From NCBI GenBank assembly GCA_035538335.1, contig DATLKN010000054.1, positions 14,691 to 78,690 of the forward strand: a stretch of DNA of 64,000 nucleotides. The letters are read 5' to 3'. This DNA is from AP-15 sp035538335 (GTDB taxonomy: Bacteria > Pseudomonadota > Alphaproteobacteria > ATCC43930 > CGMCC-115725). The position numbers and the translations under genes are program-made. Numbering within the stretch: position 1 is the stretch's first letter; the number at the start of each line of letters is the position of its first letter. Under the pieces are notes generated by a model. That model saw nothing but the letters and a program-made list of their open reading frames with translations, was not told where the DNA came from and ran no database searches. Of the stretch, positions 34,235-42,924 are shown one piece after another.

Positions 34235-34393
34235 CCCAGCCCTCACTCCCACTGCTTTACCGGGCTGCCGCGATGCTAGGCAATTCGGCCTGTCCGGTCA
34301 ATCGGCAGCACGCCCGGTCGCGGCCGGTTTCGACCACCGCCGCGCCGGAAAACTCAATAGTCGAGGCGCGCTGGCGGCGCCTGCATCGGCGGG

Positions 34394-34540
34394 TCAGCTT
34401 TTCATCACCGCGGCGATCAGCGCGGCCAGCGCGAGGCCAATCCCGACGAGCGTCAGCGGCAAGCTGGCGGAACGAATGAACGCCGCCGCCAGGACGAGCC
34501 CGGCGGCCGCGACGGTTGCGATAACGATGGTGGGCTTGAT
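34394..34540 (-). CDS. Possible 48-residue two-helix membrane peptide between gspE and gspF
   Basis: A frame on the minus strand reads KPTIVIATVAAAGLVLAAAF, then IRSASLPLTLVGIGLALAALIAAVMKS and TGA at 34396-34394: two hydrophobic stretches joined by a short polar turn. The only start that fits is an ATC at 34540, six bases after GGGGGA; no ATG, GTG or TTG is available in frame. Either a rare start, a gene whose ATG mutated to ATC, or chance. The remainder of the 414-bp gap between gspF and gspE shows nothing else. Confidence 0.3.
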   Translation of the reverse strand: MKPTIVIATVAAAGLVLAAAFIRSASLPLTLVGIGLALAALIAAVMKS

Positions 34541-34648
34541 GTCCGATCCCCCGCAGCGGCGCGCGAAGCTAGGCGGCGCACGTCAACGGGGCGTGGCGAG
34601 GGGCGTCAAAATAGCGTCAAAAAAAAGAAATCCGGGCGCCGATCCGGC

Positions 34649-36436
34649 TCAGGAGACTTCGCTGCGGATGCAGCGCACGACCTCCTCGATCGTCGTATCG
34701 CCTTCCAGCACCGCCAGCAGGCCGTTGTCGAAAATCGGCCGCATCCCGCCTTTGACGGCGGCCTCCTCGATCGCCGCGTCGTCGGCGCGGTCGAATATGA
34801 GCTGGTCGATTTCCCGGCTCGGCACCAGCAGCTCGGCAATCGCGCGGCGACCGCGGTAGCCGGTGCCGCGGCAGTGCGCGCAGCCGACCGGGTGATAGAG
34901 CACGATCGCGCGGTTTCCGGCCAAGCGATCGAGCCGGAAACGCTCGACGAGCGCGGCCGGCGCCTCCTCCGCCCGCTTGCAGTCTGCGCACAAGCGCCGC
35001 ACCAGCCGCTGCGCCAGCACCGCCTTCAAGGTCGCGGTCAGCAGATAGTCCTCGAGCCCCATGTCGCGCAGCCGGGTCACCGTCGCGGCGGCCGAATTGG
35101 TGTGCAGGGTCGACAGCACGAGATGCCCCGTCAGCGCCGCCTGCACCGCGATCTGCGCGGTCTCGAGGTCGCGGATCTCGCCGATCATGATGACGTCTGG
35201 ATCCTGCCGCAGGATCGAGCGCAAGAGGTTCGCGAAGCTGAGGCCGATCTGCGGCTTCACCTGGATCTGGTTGATGCCGGTCAGCTGGTATTCGATCGGA
35301 TCCTCGACCGTGACGATCTTGCGCACGACCGAGTTGAGCTGCAGCAGCCCCGTATAGAGCGTCGTCGTCTTGCCGCTGCCGGTCGGGCCGGTGACCAGCA
35401 CCATGCCGTTCGGCAGGTTGAGCGCATGCTCGACCCCGTGCCGGATGTCCTGCGGCAGGCCGAGCTTTTCGTAGTCGAACTCGACGGCCGTGCGGTCGAG
35501 GACGCGCAGCACCACGGTTTCGCCGTGCAGTGAGGGTATCGTCGAGACGCGAAAATCGATCTCGTGGCCGCGCACCGTCAATTTGATGCGGCCATCCTGC
35601 GGCAGCCGGCGTTCGGCGATGTCGAGCCGCGCCATGATCTTGACCCGCGAGATGATCGCGGCTTGCAGGCGAGAGGGCGGGGAATCGACCTCGTGCAGCA
35701 CGCCGTCATAGCGATAGCGCACCCGCAAGCGGTCCGGAAAGGGTTCGAGGTGAACGTCGGAGGCCTGCGTTTCGACGGCCCGCGCGATCAGCTGGTTGAC
35801 GAGCCGAATGACCGGCGCCTCGCTCGCCAGATCCTTCAACCGCTCGGCATCCTCCTCCATCGGCGCGTCGTCCGAGATCACCTCGTCGAGGAGCGAGGCG
35901 GCCTCGTCGCCCTCTTCGCCTTCGGCGTAGAGGCGCTCGAAGGCCGCTTCGAGCTCGATCGGCACGGCGACGGCGACCGCAACCGGGCGACCGAGGGCGC
36001 TCGCCACCGCGCCCTGGGTGAAGGCATCGAGCGGATCGGCCATCGCCAGCACCGTGCGGCCGTCGGGGGCAGCGATCGGCATCGCCCGCACGCGGCGCAG
36101 GAATTTCGCCTTGAGGCGGTCGGCGAAGAGCGGCTCCTCCGGATAATCCGCCACCGCCACCAGCGGCGCCTTGATGAGGCGCGCCAGCGCCTCGGCGAGC
36201 GAACGCTCGCTGACAAGGCCGAGCTGGGTCAGCACCCGGTCGAGCCGGCCGCCGGTTTCCGCCGTGACCCGCCGGGCCCGCTCCAGGGTGCGCGTATCGA
36301 GGGCGCCCGACTCGACGAGCGTCGCGCCCAGCCTGGCGACCGCGTCGTCGAGCTCGGGGGCGTTGAAGAAATCCGGTTCCGGCCCGGAAGAGCCGCCGGA
36401 GACCGACGGTCTGATCTTTTCGTGCACTGCTGCCAT
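34649..36436 (-). CDS. gspE: Type II secretion ATPase GspE
   Basis: 595 residues. N-terminal N1E domain (LVESGALDTRTLERARRVTAETG, about 41-63), N2E domain with SEAPVIRLVNQLIARAVETQASDVHLEP (205-232), Walker A GPTGSGKTTT (350-359), Asp box and Walker B QDPDVIMIGEIRD (411-423), His box LSTLHTNSA (441-449), and a zinc-binding tetracysteine module C483/C486/C519/C522 of the GspE type. It powers pseudopilus assembly on the cytoplasmic face. First gene of the minus-strand T2SS run; its ATG faces the prepilin peptidase gene across 52 bp that must hold both promoters. Confidence 0.95.
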   Translation of the reverse strand: MAAVHEKIRPSVSGGSSGPEPDFFNAPELDDAVARLGATLVESGALDTRTLERARRVTAETGGRLDRVLTQLGLVSERSLAEALARLIKAPLVAVADYPEEPLFADRLKAKFLRRVRAMPIAAPDGRTVLAMADPLDAFTQGAVASALGRPVAVAVAVPIELEAAFERLYAEGEEGDEAASLLDEVISDDAPMEEDAERLKDLASEAPVIRLVNQLIARAVETQASDVHLEPFPDRLRVRYRYDGVLHEVDSPPSRLQAAIISRVKIMARLDIAERRLPQDGRIKLTVRGHEIDFRVSTIPSLHGETVVLRVLDRTAVEFDYEKLGLPQDIRHGVEHALNLPNGMVLVTGPTGSGKTTTLYTGLLQLNSVVRKIVTVEDPIEYQLTGINQIQVKPQIGLSFANLLRSILRQDPDVIMIGEIRDLETAQIAVQAALTGHLVLSTLHTNSAAATVTRLRDMGLEDYLLTATLKAVLAQRLVRRLCADCKRAEEAPAALVERFRLDRLAGNRAIVLYHPVGCAHCRGTGYRGRRAIAELLVPSREIDQLIFDRADDAAIEEAAVKGGMRPIFDNGLLAVLEGDTTIEEVVRCIRSEVS

Positions 36437-36488
36437 AGTCTAGATGATAGCCGAAGAGGAGTGGCGGGGGCGAGAGCGCGGATTCATC

Positions 36489-37268
36489 ATGCAATTTCTC
36501 GCCGATTTGCGCGAACGCTTCGCCAGTCTCGGGATGGCCGGATGGGCCATGATTCTCGCCGCCCCTTTTATCGGCAGCTTTCTCGGGGTGGTGATCCGCC
36601 GCCTGCCCGACGGGGTGCCGCTGTCCCGGGCGCGCTCGCGCTGCGAAGAATGCGGCGCGCGGCTGCGGCCGCGCGATCTGGTGCCGCTCTTCAGCTGGCT
36701 GGCGGCGCGCGGGCGATGCAACTATTGCGGCGCGCAGCTCGGCTGGTTCTATCCGGGGGTCGAACTCGCCGCTCTCGCGGTCGCCCTCGTCTCGGTCGCG
36801 GCCGACCGCGGCCTGTGGGCCTGGCTCGATTGCCTTTTCGGCTGGTGGCTTCTCGCTCTCGGTTGGATCGACCTGCGCCGCATGATCCTGCCCGATGTGC
36901 TGACCCTGCCGCTGATCGTCGCGGGTCTCGCCGCCGCCCTGTGGTCGCCGCAGCACCTTACGGCCCGCGCGCTCGGCGCCGTCCTCGGCTATCTGAGCCT
37001 CGCCGGCATCGCTTTTCTCTACCGCCGCCTGCGCGGGCGCGACGGTCTGGGCGGCGGCGATCCCAAGCTGTTCGCCGCCGCCGGCGCCTGGGTCGGCGCC
37101 TTGGCATTGCCGAGCGTGCTCTTCCTCGCGGCCTCTCTCGCGCTCGCCGCCGCCGCCGTCGCGATCGCCGCCGGACACCGCTTGCGCCGGAACTCGGCCT
37201 TGCCGTTCGGACCCTTTCTCGCGCTTGCCAGCTGGTTGGTTTATCTATTCGGGCCGTTTTACTTTTGA
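36489..37268 (+). CDS. gspO: Prepilin peptidase / N-methyltransferase
   Basis: 259 residues from ATG 36489; an ATG at 36444 in frame would leave only 7 bp to the divergent gspE. The N-terminal zinc loop has CEECGARLRPRDLVPLF ... GRCNYCG, that is C-x2-C-x21-C-x2-C. The two catalytic aspartates of A24 peptidases lie in LGWIDLRRMILPD and GGGDPKLFAAAG. About eight membrane helices. It cleaves the leaders of GspG, H, I, J and K and methylates the new N-terminus. It completes the set, so the system should be functional. Confidence 0.93.
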   Translation: MQFLADLRERFASLGMAGWAMILAAPFIGSFLGVVIRRLPDGVPLSRARSRCEECGARLRPRDLVPLFSWLAARGRCNYCGAQLGWFYPGVELAALAVALVSVAADRGLWAWLDCLFGWWLLALGWIDLRRMILPDVLTLPLIVAGLAAALWSPQHLTARALGAVLGYLSLAGIAFLYRRLRGRDGLGGGDPKLFAAAGAWVGALALPSVLFLAASLALAAAAVAIAAGHRLRRNSALPFGPFLALASWLVYLFGPFYF

Positions 37269-37342
37269 TGCATCGACGGCGCGGCATTTGGCCGGAAGTC
37301 AAAAACCGTGTATGTCGAAAGCGCCTGTCGAGGAAGCATTCG

Positions 37343-38758
37343 ATGATTCACCCGGTCATTCTGTCCGGCGGCTCCGGAACCCGGCTGTGGCCGATGTCGC
37401 GCATGCTCTATCCGAAGCAGCTCTTAAACCTCGCCGGCAGCGGCAGCCTGTTGCAGCAGACCGTGCAGCGGGTGGCGGACGCGAGCCGCTTCGCCGCGCC
37501 GCTCTTGATCGCCAACGAAGAACACCGCTTCATCATCGCCGAGCAGTTGCGCGAGATCGCGGTGACGCCGCGCGCGCTGCTGCTCGAGCCGGTCGGGCGC
37601 AACACGGCGCCCGCCGCCTGCGTCGCGGCGCTGGCGCTCGCCGAAGCGGAAGAAGACCCCCTGATGCTGCTGCTGCCCTCCGATCACGCGATCGGCGACG
37701 AGGCGGCGTTCGGCGCCGCGATCGAGCGCGGCGCCGCCGCGGCGGGCTGCGGCAGGCTCATCAGCTTCGGCATCGCGCCGGAACGGGCCGAGACCGGCTA
37801 TGGATACATTCGACAGGGCGCCGCGATCACGGGCGCCGAGGGCGCCTTCGCGATCGCCGAATTCGTCGAGAAGCCCGATGCGGAAGCCGCCGAGCGCTAT
37901 CTCGCCTCCGGCGAGCATTGCTGGAACAGCGGCATTTTCCTGTTTCCGGCGCGCCTCTATCTCGCCGAGCTCGAGCGTCTGCGCCCGGACATGGTGGCCG
38001 CCTGCAAGCGGGCCCTCGCGGAAGCGCACCGCGACAGCGACTTCATCCGCCTCGGCAAGGAGGCGTTCGCCGCCTGCGTCGGCGACTCGATCGACTATGC
38101 GGTCATGGAAAAAACCGGGCATGCCGCGGTCGTGCCGGTCGCCATGGGCTGGAGCGACGTCGGGTCGTGGGACGCGCTGTGGGAGATGAGCGCCAGGGAC
38201 GAGGCCGGCAACGCGATCGACGGCAATGTCGTCGCCGAAGCGACGCGCAACTGCTACCTGCGCTCGAATGCCGGGCTCGTCGCGGCGATCGGAGTGGAGG
38301 ATCTCGTCGTCGTGGCGACCGACGACGCGGTGATGATCGCGCCGCGCAACCGCACGCAGCAGGTGAAGGACCTCGTCGCCCGGCTCACCCGCGAAGGCCG
38401 CGAGGAGGCGAACGCGCTGCCGACGGTGCACCGCCCGTGGGGCAGCTTCAAGACGCTGCATATGGGCCACCGCGTGCAGGTGAAGCACATCGTCGTCAAG
38501 CCGGGCGGCAAGCTGTCGCTGCAGCTGCACCATCATCGCGCCGAGCACTGGGTCGTCGTGCAGGGGACCGCTAAGATCGTGCGCGGCGAGGAGGCGATGA
38601 TCCTGTCCGAGAACCAGTCGAGCTACATCCCGCTCGGCACGGCGCACCGTCTCGAGAACCCGGGCAAGATCCCGCTGCATCTGATCGAGGTGCAGTCGGG
38701 CAGCTATCTCGGCGAGGACGATATCGTGCGGCTGGAGGACAGCTACGGGCGCAACTGA
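37343..38758 (+). CDS. manC: Mannose-1-phosphate guanylyltransferase / mannose-6-phosphate isomerase
   Basis: 471 residues, the length of the bifunctional enzyme. Guanylyltransferase part: VILSGGSGTRLWPMSRMLYPKQLL (signature 6-28), then LLEPVGRNTAPA and FVEKPDAEAAERYL. Type II isomerase cupin at the C-terminus: VHRPWGSFKTLHMG, VKPGGKLSLQLHHHRAEHWVVVQGTA with the metal-binding His and Glu residues, and PLGTAHRLENPGK. It supplies GDP-mannose for polysaccharide or glycan synthesis. Likely its own unit; GAGGAAG precedes the ATG. Confidence 0.92.
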   Translation: MIHPVILSGGSGTRLWPMSRMLYPKQLLNLAGSGSLLQQTVQRVADASRFAAPLLIANEEHRFIIAEQLREIAVTPRALLLEPVGRNTAPAACVAALALAEAEEDPLMLLLPSDHAIGDEAAFGAAIERGAAAAGCGRLISFGIAPERAETGYGYIRQGAAITGAEGAFAIAEFVEKPDAEAAERYLASGEHCWNSGIFLFPARLYLAELERLRPDMVAACKRALAEAHRDSDFIRLGKEAFAACVGDSIDYAVMEKTGHAAVVPVAMGWSDVGSWDALWEMSARDEAGNAIDGNVVAEATRNCYLRSNAGLVAAIGVEDLVVVATDDAVMIAPRNRTQQVKDLVARLTREGREEANALPTVHRPWGSFKTLHMGHRVQVKHIVVKPGGKLSLQLHHHRAEHWVVVQGTAKIVRGEEAMILSENQSSYIPLGTAHRLENPGKIPLHLIEVQSGSYLGEDDIVRLEDSYGRN

Positions 38759-38881
38759 GCGCGGCGCCGGCGCGCAAGTGGGCCAATGACACACTAGCGC
38801 CGGGCGCGGCCGCGTTGCGGAGAGACCATAATTTCGGTATTATCGGGCTCCTGCTGCCGACGTTGAACCGGGTTCGCACGC

Positions 38882-39502
38882 ATGGCCCACCAGCCCGCCG
38901 ATCACCCGGCTCTCGCTGCCGCGCACCTGCACGATGCGAGGCTCTTTGCGAGCCGGAAAGACATGCTTGCCGCCCTGCCGGTCCGCCAGGGCGGCGTTGT
39001 CGGCGAGGTCGGCGTCGGGCCGGGCGACTTGTCCGAGCTGCTGCTCGACATTCTCGAGCCGTCGCGCTTCGTCGCCTTCGATACTTTCACGATGCACGAA
39101 TACCCGTACCTTTGGGCCGATGCGGCGCAAAGCCCGTTCCGCGACGAAACCCAACTCGACTTCTACCGCCGACGCTTTTCCGAACGCGGCGAGCAGGTGG
39201 CCATCGAGCGCGGCTGGGGCCATGTCGGGCTTGCCCGCTACCCCGATCGCAGCTTCGACCTGATCGCTCTCGATCCCGGGAACGACTACCAGATCGTCAA
39301 GCGCGAGATCGATTTGGCGTCGGAAAAGATCAAGCCCGACGGGGTCTTGATGCTGGCCCGCTACATGGCATTCGACCATCTGACCAACGAACCCTGCGGC
39401 GTCGTATCGGCGGTCAACGAACTGGTGGCCGGCGGGGACTGGCACGTCCTCGGCCTCGCGCTGCAGCGGGAAATGTTCTGCGACATCGCGGTGCGCCGCT
39501 AG
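38882..39502 (+). CDS. Class I SAM-dependent methyltransferase, substrate unknown
   Basis: 206 residues. GGVVGEVGVGPGDLSELLLDIL is motif I with acidic GEVGVG, RFVAFDTFTMHEYP holds the ribose-binding Asp, and RSFDLIALDPGNDYQIVKREIDLASEKIKPDGVLML covers motifs IV and V. The DPGNDY sequence is unusual; related proteins act on glycans or small molecules. It follows manC by 123 bp, which hints at polysaccharide decoration (inference). Confidence 0.75.
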   Translation: MAHQPADHPALAAAHLHDARLFASRKDMLAALPVRQGGVVGEVGVGPGDLSELLLDILEPSRFVAFDTFTMHEYPYLWADAAQSPFRDETQLDFYRRRFSERGEQVAIERGWGHVGLARYPDRSFDLIALDPGNDYQIVKREIDLASEKIKPDGVLMLARYMAFDHLTNEPCGVVSAVNELVAGGDWHVLGLALQREMFCDIAVRR

Positions 39503-39515
39503 CCTTCGAGCGGAT

Positions 39516-41129
39516 TCAGGATGCGCGTTGCCGCGCCGCCTCGCGGATCATCTGCGCGCCTTTTTCGGCGATCATGATGGTCGGCGCATTGGTGTTGGTC
39601 GAGGTGACGGCCGGCATCACCGAAGCATCGACGACGCGCAACCGCTCGATGCTGCGCACTCGCAGCCGATCGTCGACGACCGCCATCGCGTCCTGCCCCA
39701 TCTTGCAGCTGCAAGTCGCGTGAAAGACGGTCGAGCCGGTTTGCCGCGCATAATCCAGCAATTCCGCATCGCTTTCGACATTCGGGCCGGGCACGGTTTC
39801 GGCCGCGGCATGGCGGGCGAGCGGCGGCGCGGCGAAGAGCCGGCGCGCAAATCTGAGCCCGCCGACGACGGCGCGCCGGTCGGTCTCCTCGGAGAAATAG
39901 CGCGGGTTGATCGCCGGCGGTTCGCCAGGCCGGTTCGACTTCGCCTCGACATAGCCGCGCGACAAGGGCCGCATCTGCCAGATGCCGATCGTCATGCCCG
40001 GCTTGTCGTCGAGCCGGCGCACCGCGCCCGCGGCGTAGCTGCCGTGCGCGAAGAGGCACTGCACGTCGGGCGTCGCCGATTCTTCGAGCACTTTGACCGA
40101 GGCGGCGACGAGCGAGGCGGCATAGGTCAGCATGCCGGTGCCAGTCGCGAAATAGCGCATCACTTCGCCCGCGAGGCGAAGGCCGCGCGAGGATTCGTTG
40201 AGGCTGCGCGCCCCCGTCACCCGGCAGGAAACCCGAGCCAGGTAGTGGTCCTGCAGGTTCCTGCCGACCCCCGGCAATGCCTGAGCGAGCGGGATGCCGA
40301 CGCGTGCGAGATGCTCGGGGTCGCCGACGCCGGAGAGCTGCAGGATGTGCGGCGAGCCGATGGCGCCGGCCGCAAGGATCACCTCGGCGGCGGCCTCCAC
40401 CCGCTCCACCGCGCCGCCGCGCGACAGCTCGACGCCGACGGCGCGGCCCCCCTCGATCAGCACGCGGTGCACGAGCGCACCCGTCACCACGGCGAGGTTG
40501 GGGCGCTGCATCGCCGGGCGCAGATAGGTGCGCGCGGCACTCTGCCGGCGCCGTCCGCGGCGCGTCTGCTGCACCCAGCCGATGTTCGGCGGCGCCCCCG
40601 GCGGCAACCGGTTCACGTCCTCGTGGTAATCGAGGCCGAGAGCGACACCGGCCTCGATCATCCTTTCGCACAAAAGCGGCCGGTCGGCAGTGCGCGAGGT
40701 CAACAGCGGCCCGCCCGCGCCGTGGAATTCGTCCGCCTCGCCCTCCCAGCTTTCGGCCCTCTTGAAATAGGGCAGCACGTCCTCCCACGCCCAGCCGCGA
40801 TTGCCGAGTTGCGCCCAATGGTCGAAATCCTCGGGCTGCCCGCGCACGTAGATCATGCCGTTGATCGAAGAGGAGCCGCCGAGCACCCGGCCGCGCGGAT
40901 AGGAAATGGCGCGTCCCGCGGTGCCGGGGTCGGGCTCGGCGCGGAACCCCCAGGTCAGCCGGCGATGGTCGAGCAGCTTCATATAGCCGGCCGGGATATG
41001 TATCAGCGGGTTGCGGTCGCGCCCGCCCGCCTCGATCAGGAGGACCCGCGTCTTCGGATCCTCGCTCAAGCGATTGGCGAGCACGCAGCCCGCCGAGCCG
41101 GCGCCGACGATGACGTAATCGGCCTGCAT
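39516..41129 (-). CDS. GMC family FAD-dependent oxidoreductase (choline dehydrogenase-like)
   Basis: 537 residues with GGGGGGAAAG before the ATG. VIVGAGSAGCVLANRLSE is the FAD-binding N-terminus, and the block SYPRGRVLGGSSSINGMIYVRGQPEDFD is the GMC signature 1. IGSPHILQLSGVGDPEHLA is signature 2. The active-site His lies in VFHATCSCKMGQD and the partner in ASVMPAVTSTNTNAPTIMIAEKGA. Oxidises an alcohol to aldehyde; choline is only one option, as no betaine genes are near. A GST gene lies 54 bp upstream on the same strand. Confidence 0.92.
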   Translation of the reverse strand: MQADYVIVGAGSAGCVLANRLSEDPKTRVLLIEAGGRDRNPLIHIPAGYMKLLDHRRLTWGFRAEPDPGTAGRAISYPRGRVLGGSSSINGMIYVRGQPEDFDHWAQLGNRGWAWEDVLPYFKRAESWEGEADEFHGAGGPLLTSRTADRPLLCERMIEAGVALGLDYHEDVNRLPPGAPPNIGWVQQTRRGRRRQSAARTYLRPAMQRPNLAVVTGALVHRVLIEGGRAVGVELSRGGAVERVEAAAEVILAAGAIGSPHILQLSGVGDPEHLARVGIPLAQALPGVGRNLQDHYLARVSCRVTGARSLNESSRGLRLAGEVMRYFATGTGMLTYAASLVAASVKVLEESATPDVQCLFAHGSYAAGAVRRLDDKPGMTIGIWQMRPLSRGYVEAKSNRPGEPPAINPRYFSEETDRRAVVGGLRFARRLFAAPPLARHAAAETVPGPNVESDAELLDYARQTGSTVFHATCSCKMGQDAMAVVDDRLRVRSIERLRVVDASVMPAVTSTNTNAPTIMIAEKGAQMIREAARQRAS

Positions 41130-41183
41130 GTCTTTCCCCCCGAGGCTGGGGCGGCGGCGCCAGCCGCCGCCCTTGCCCTTCGG

Positions 41184-41876
41184 TTATTCCGCCGCGGCGC
41201 GGGCCGAATCGATGAAGCGCGACACCCATTTGTTGCGGCGCTTCAGATTGGCGCGGTACATCGCCTCGAATTCGCCCTCGGGGAAGGAATGGGTCGAGGC
41301 GCGCTCGACGAGTGCCTTGCCCCAGGCCTGAAGCCGCAGGAATTTCTCGATGACGCCGAGCCGCTTCACCCGGTCGAGGAAGAAATAGCGTTGCAGGAAG
41401 GGGGCATAGGCGGCATCGACCAGGGAGTAGCGCGCGCCGTTGAAGAACGGGCCGGCGCCCTGTTTCTCGAGCGCCTTTTCGAGCCGCTCGAAGACGGCCG
41501 GGATGCCGGCCGCGGCCTTCTCGTATTCCGCTTCCGTGTCGGCGTAGGCGGTCGCCGTGACGGCAGCGGCGAAGCTCGGCACGTAATCGGTCCAGGCGCG
41601 GTTGACGGCGCGCTCGACCGCGTCTTCCGGGTGCAGCCGCGGCGCGATCGTCTCGTCGAGGTACTCGGCGATCGCATTCGATTCGAAGAGCGAGATGCGG
41701 TCGTCGATGCGCAATACCGGCACCTTCTTGTGCGGCGAGATCGCGAGAAACCAGTCGGGCCGGTTGTCGGGCTCGATATGGCGGAATTCGAATTCGACGT
41801 TCTTCTCGCGCAGCACAATGGCGGCGCGCTGCACCCAGGGGCAGGTCTTGAAGCTGACGAGGAGATAGTGGGGCAT
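41184..41876 (-). CDS. Glutathione S-transferase family protein
   Basis: 230 residues from ATG 41876 (GGAGG upstream). Thioredoxin-fold N-terminus LLVSFKTCPWVQRAAIVLREKNVEFEF carries the CPW motif of omega/CLIC-like and glutathionyl-hydroquinone GSTs, with KKVPVLRI and ESNAIAEYLDE for glutathione binding. C-terminal helical domain follows. The Cys points to thiol transfer or dehalogenation-type chemistry rather than simple conjugation. Same strand as the GMC gene downstream. Confidence 0.88.
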   Translation of the reverse strand: MPHYLLVSFKTCPWVQRAAIVLREKNVEFEFRHIEPDNRPDWFLAISPHKKVPVLRIDDRISLFESNAIAEYLDETIAPRLHPEDAVERAVNRAWTDYVPSFAAAVTATAYADTEAEYEKAAAGIPAVFERLEKALEKQGAGPFFNGARYSLVDAAYAPFLQRYFFLDRVKRLGVIEKFLRLQAWGKALVERASTHSFPEGEFEAMYRANLKRRNKWVSRFIDSARAAAE

Positions 41877-41949
41877 CGGCGTCCTCCGGTGAGTTTCCCT
41901 GCTGTCCCGGCGATGATGGCACGCGGGGCGCCGCGGGGTTAAGGGAAAA

Positions 41950-42750
41950 TCACCCCGGAAGGATCCCGCGCACCGCCCAGGCGGCGGCGGCGAGCGAGCG
42001 CGGGCCGTCAGCCGCGCCAGAGAGATAAGCGGCGCGGACGAGCGCCTCGACGGCGGCGCGGCGCTCAGGGGATAGCCCCGCGACATAGCTGCCGACCGGC
42101 CCCTGTCCGCCCAGCAACGGCTGCCAATAATCGGCGAAATCCTCGTATTCCATGCGGATCGTCAGCGAGGCGCGCTCGACCTGCGAGAGCCCCGTCCGCT
42201 CGAACAGGTTCGTCAACCCGTCGGGCAAGGCGAGCGGCGCCGAGAAGAGGCGGTCGCGGACCCGCGCGGCCTGCGGATCGATCGCGGCGGCGCTGTCCCA
42301 CAAAAGGCGCTGGTAGACGAGCCCGCCGCGGAAATCCCAGACGCAGGCGGCGACGACCCCGCCCGGCCGGCTCACGCGCCGCAATTCACCGGCTGCCCGT
42401 TCCGGATCGGTGGCGAAATTCAAGGACAGCTGCGCCGCCGCGCCGGCAAAGCAGCCGCTTGCGCAAGGCAGCCGGCAGAGGTCGCCGACCGCGAAGGCCA
42501 GACCCGGGGAGCCGGCGCGCGAGCGGGCGAACGCCACATAAGAGGGCGCGATATCGATGCCGAGGATCCGTCGGCCAGGCCAACGCCCTCCCATCGCGCG
42601 GGCGAGGCTGCCGGTGCCACAGCCGGCGTCGAGCAGCTCGCCCTCCGGCGTAAAGCGCGCGAAATCGAGAAAGGGCTCGGCGAGCTGGCGGCTCCAGCGG
42701 CCGAGAAAGATTTCGTACGCCGCCCCGTCATTCGCCCGGTAATTGTCCAT
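41950..42750 (-). CDS. SAM-dependent methyltransferase (Methyltransf_11 type)
   Basis: 266 residues from ATG 42750. ELLDAGCGTGSLARAM is motif I, RILGIDIAPSYVAFARSRA gives the ribose Asp, and FAVGDLCRLPCASGCFAGAAAQLSLNF the motif IV region (a typical DAxxLPFxxxxFD is altered). The C-terminal LTIRMEYEDFADYWQPLLGGQGPVGSYV is found in ubiquinone/menaquinone-type and small-molecule methyltransferases. Substrate unknown. Stands alone, 73 bp after the GST start. Confidence 0.8.
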   Translation of the reverse strand: MDNYRANDGAAYEIFLGRWSRQLAEPFLDFARFTPEGELLDAGCGTGSLARAMGGRWPGRRILGIDIAPSYVAFARSRAGSPGLAFAVGDLCRLPCASGCFAGAAAQLSLNFATDPERAAGELRRVSRPGGVVAACVWDFRGGLVYQRLLWDSAAAIDPQAARVRDRLFSAPLALPDGLTNLFERTGLSQVERASLTIRMEYEDFADYWQPLLGGQGPVGSYVAGLSPERRAAVEALVRAAYLSGAADGPRSLAAAAWAVRGILPG

Positions 42751-42772
42751 AGCACACGGCCCCCGAACGCCC

Positions 42773-42836
42773 GCGTCATTCCGGGGGCCTCGCATAGCGA
42801 GGCGGTCCCGATGCGGCGCCCCCGGAACGACGATAC
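42773..42836. repeat. Palindromic repeat before the molybdate-binding protein gene
   Basis: CGTCATTCCGGGGGC (left) is mirrored by GCCCCCGGAACGACG (right) around an inner dyad CCTCGCATAGCGAGG. Same style as families A and B but a different sequence. It lies in the divergent gap between the methyltransferase and modA-like genes. Confidence 0.7.
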
Positions 42837-42924
42837 TGCCGTTGTCTGCGGATTACAGGCGGAACCCGTTGCAGGCGTCGTATTCGACGGTATATATCGC
42901 CGGTCACCGAGGAGAACGATACGC

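Noticed and set aside
39499..41942. Long frames over 800 codons on both strands across the GMC oxidoreductase gene
   Set aside because: Shadow frames of the 537-residue oxidoreductase and the GST; composition is repetitive Arg/Ala.
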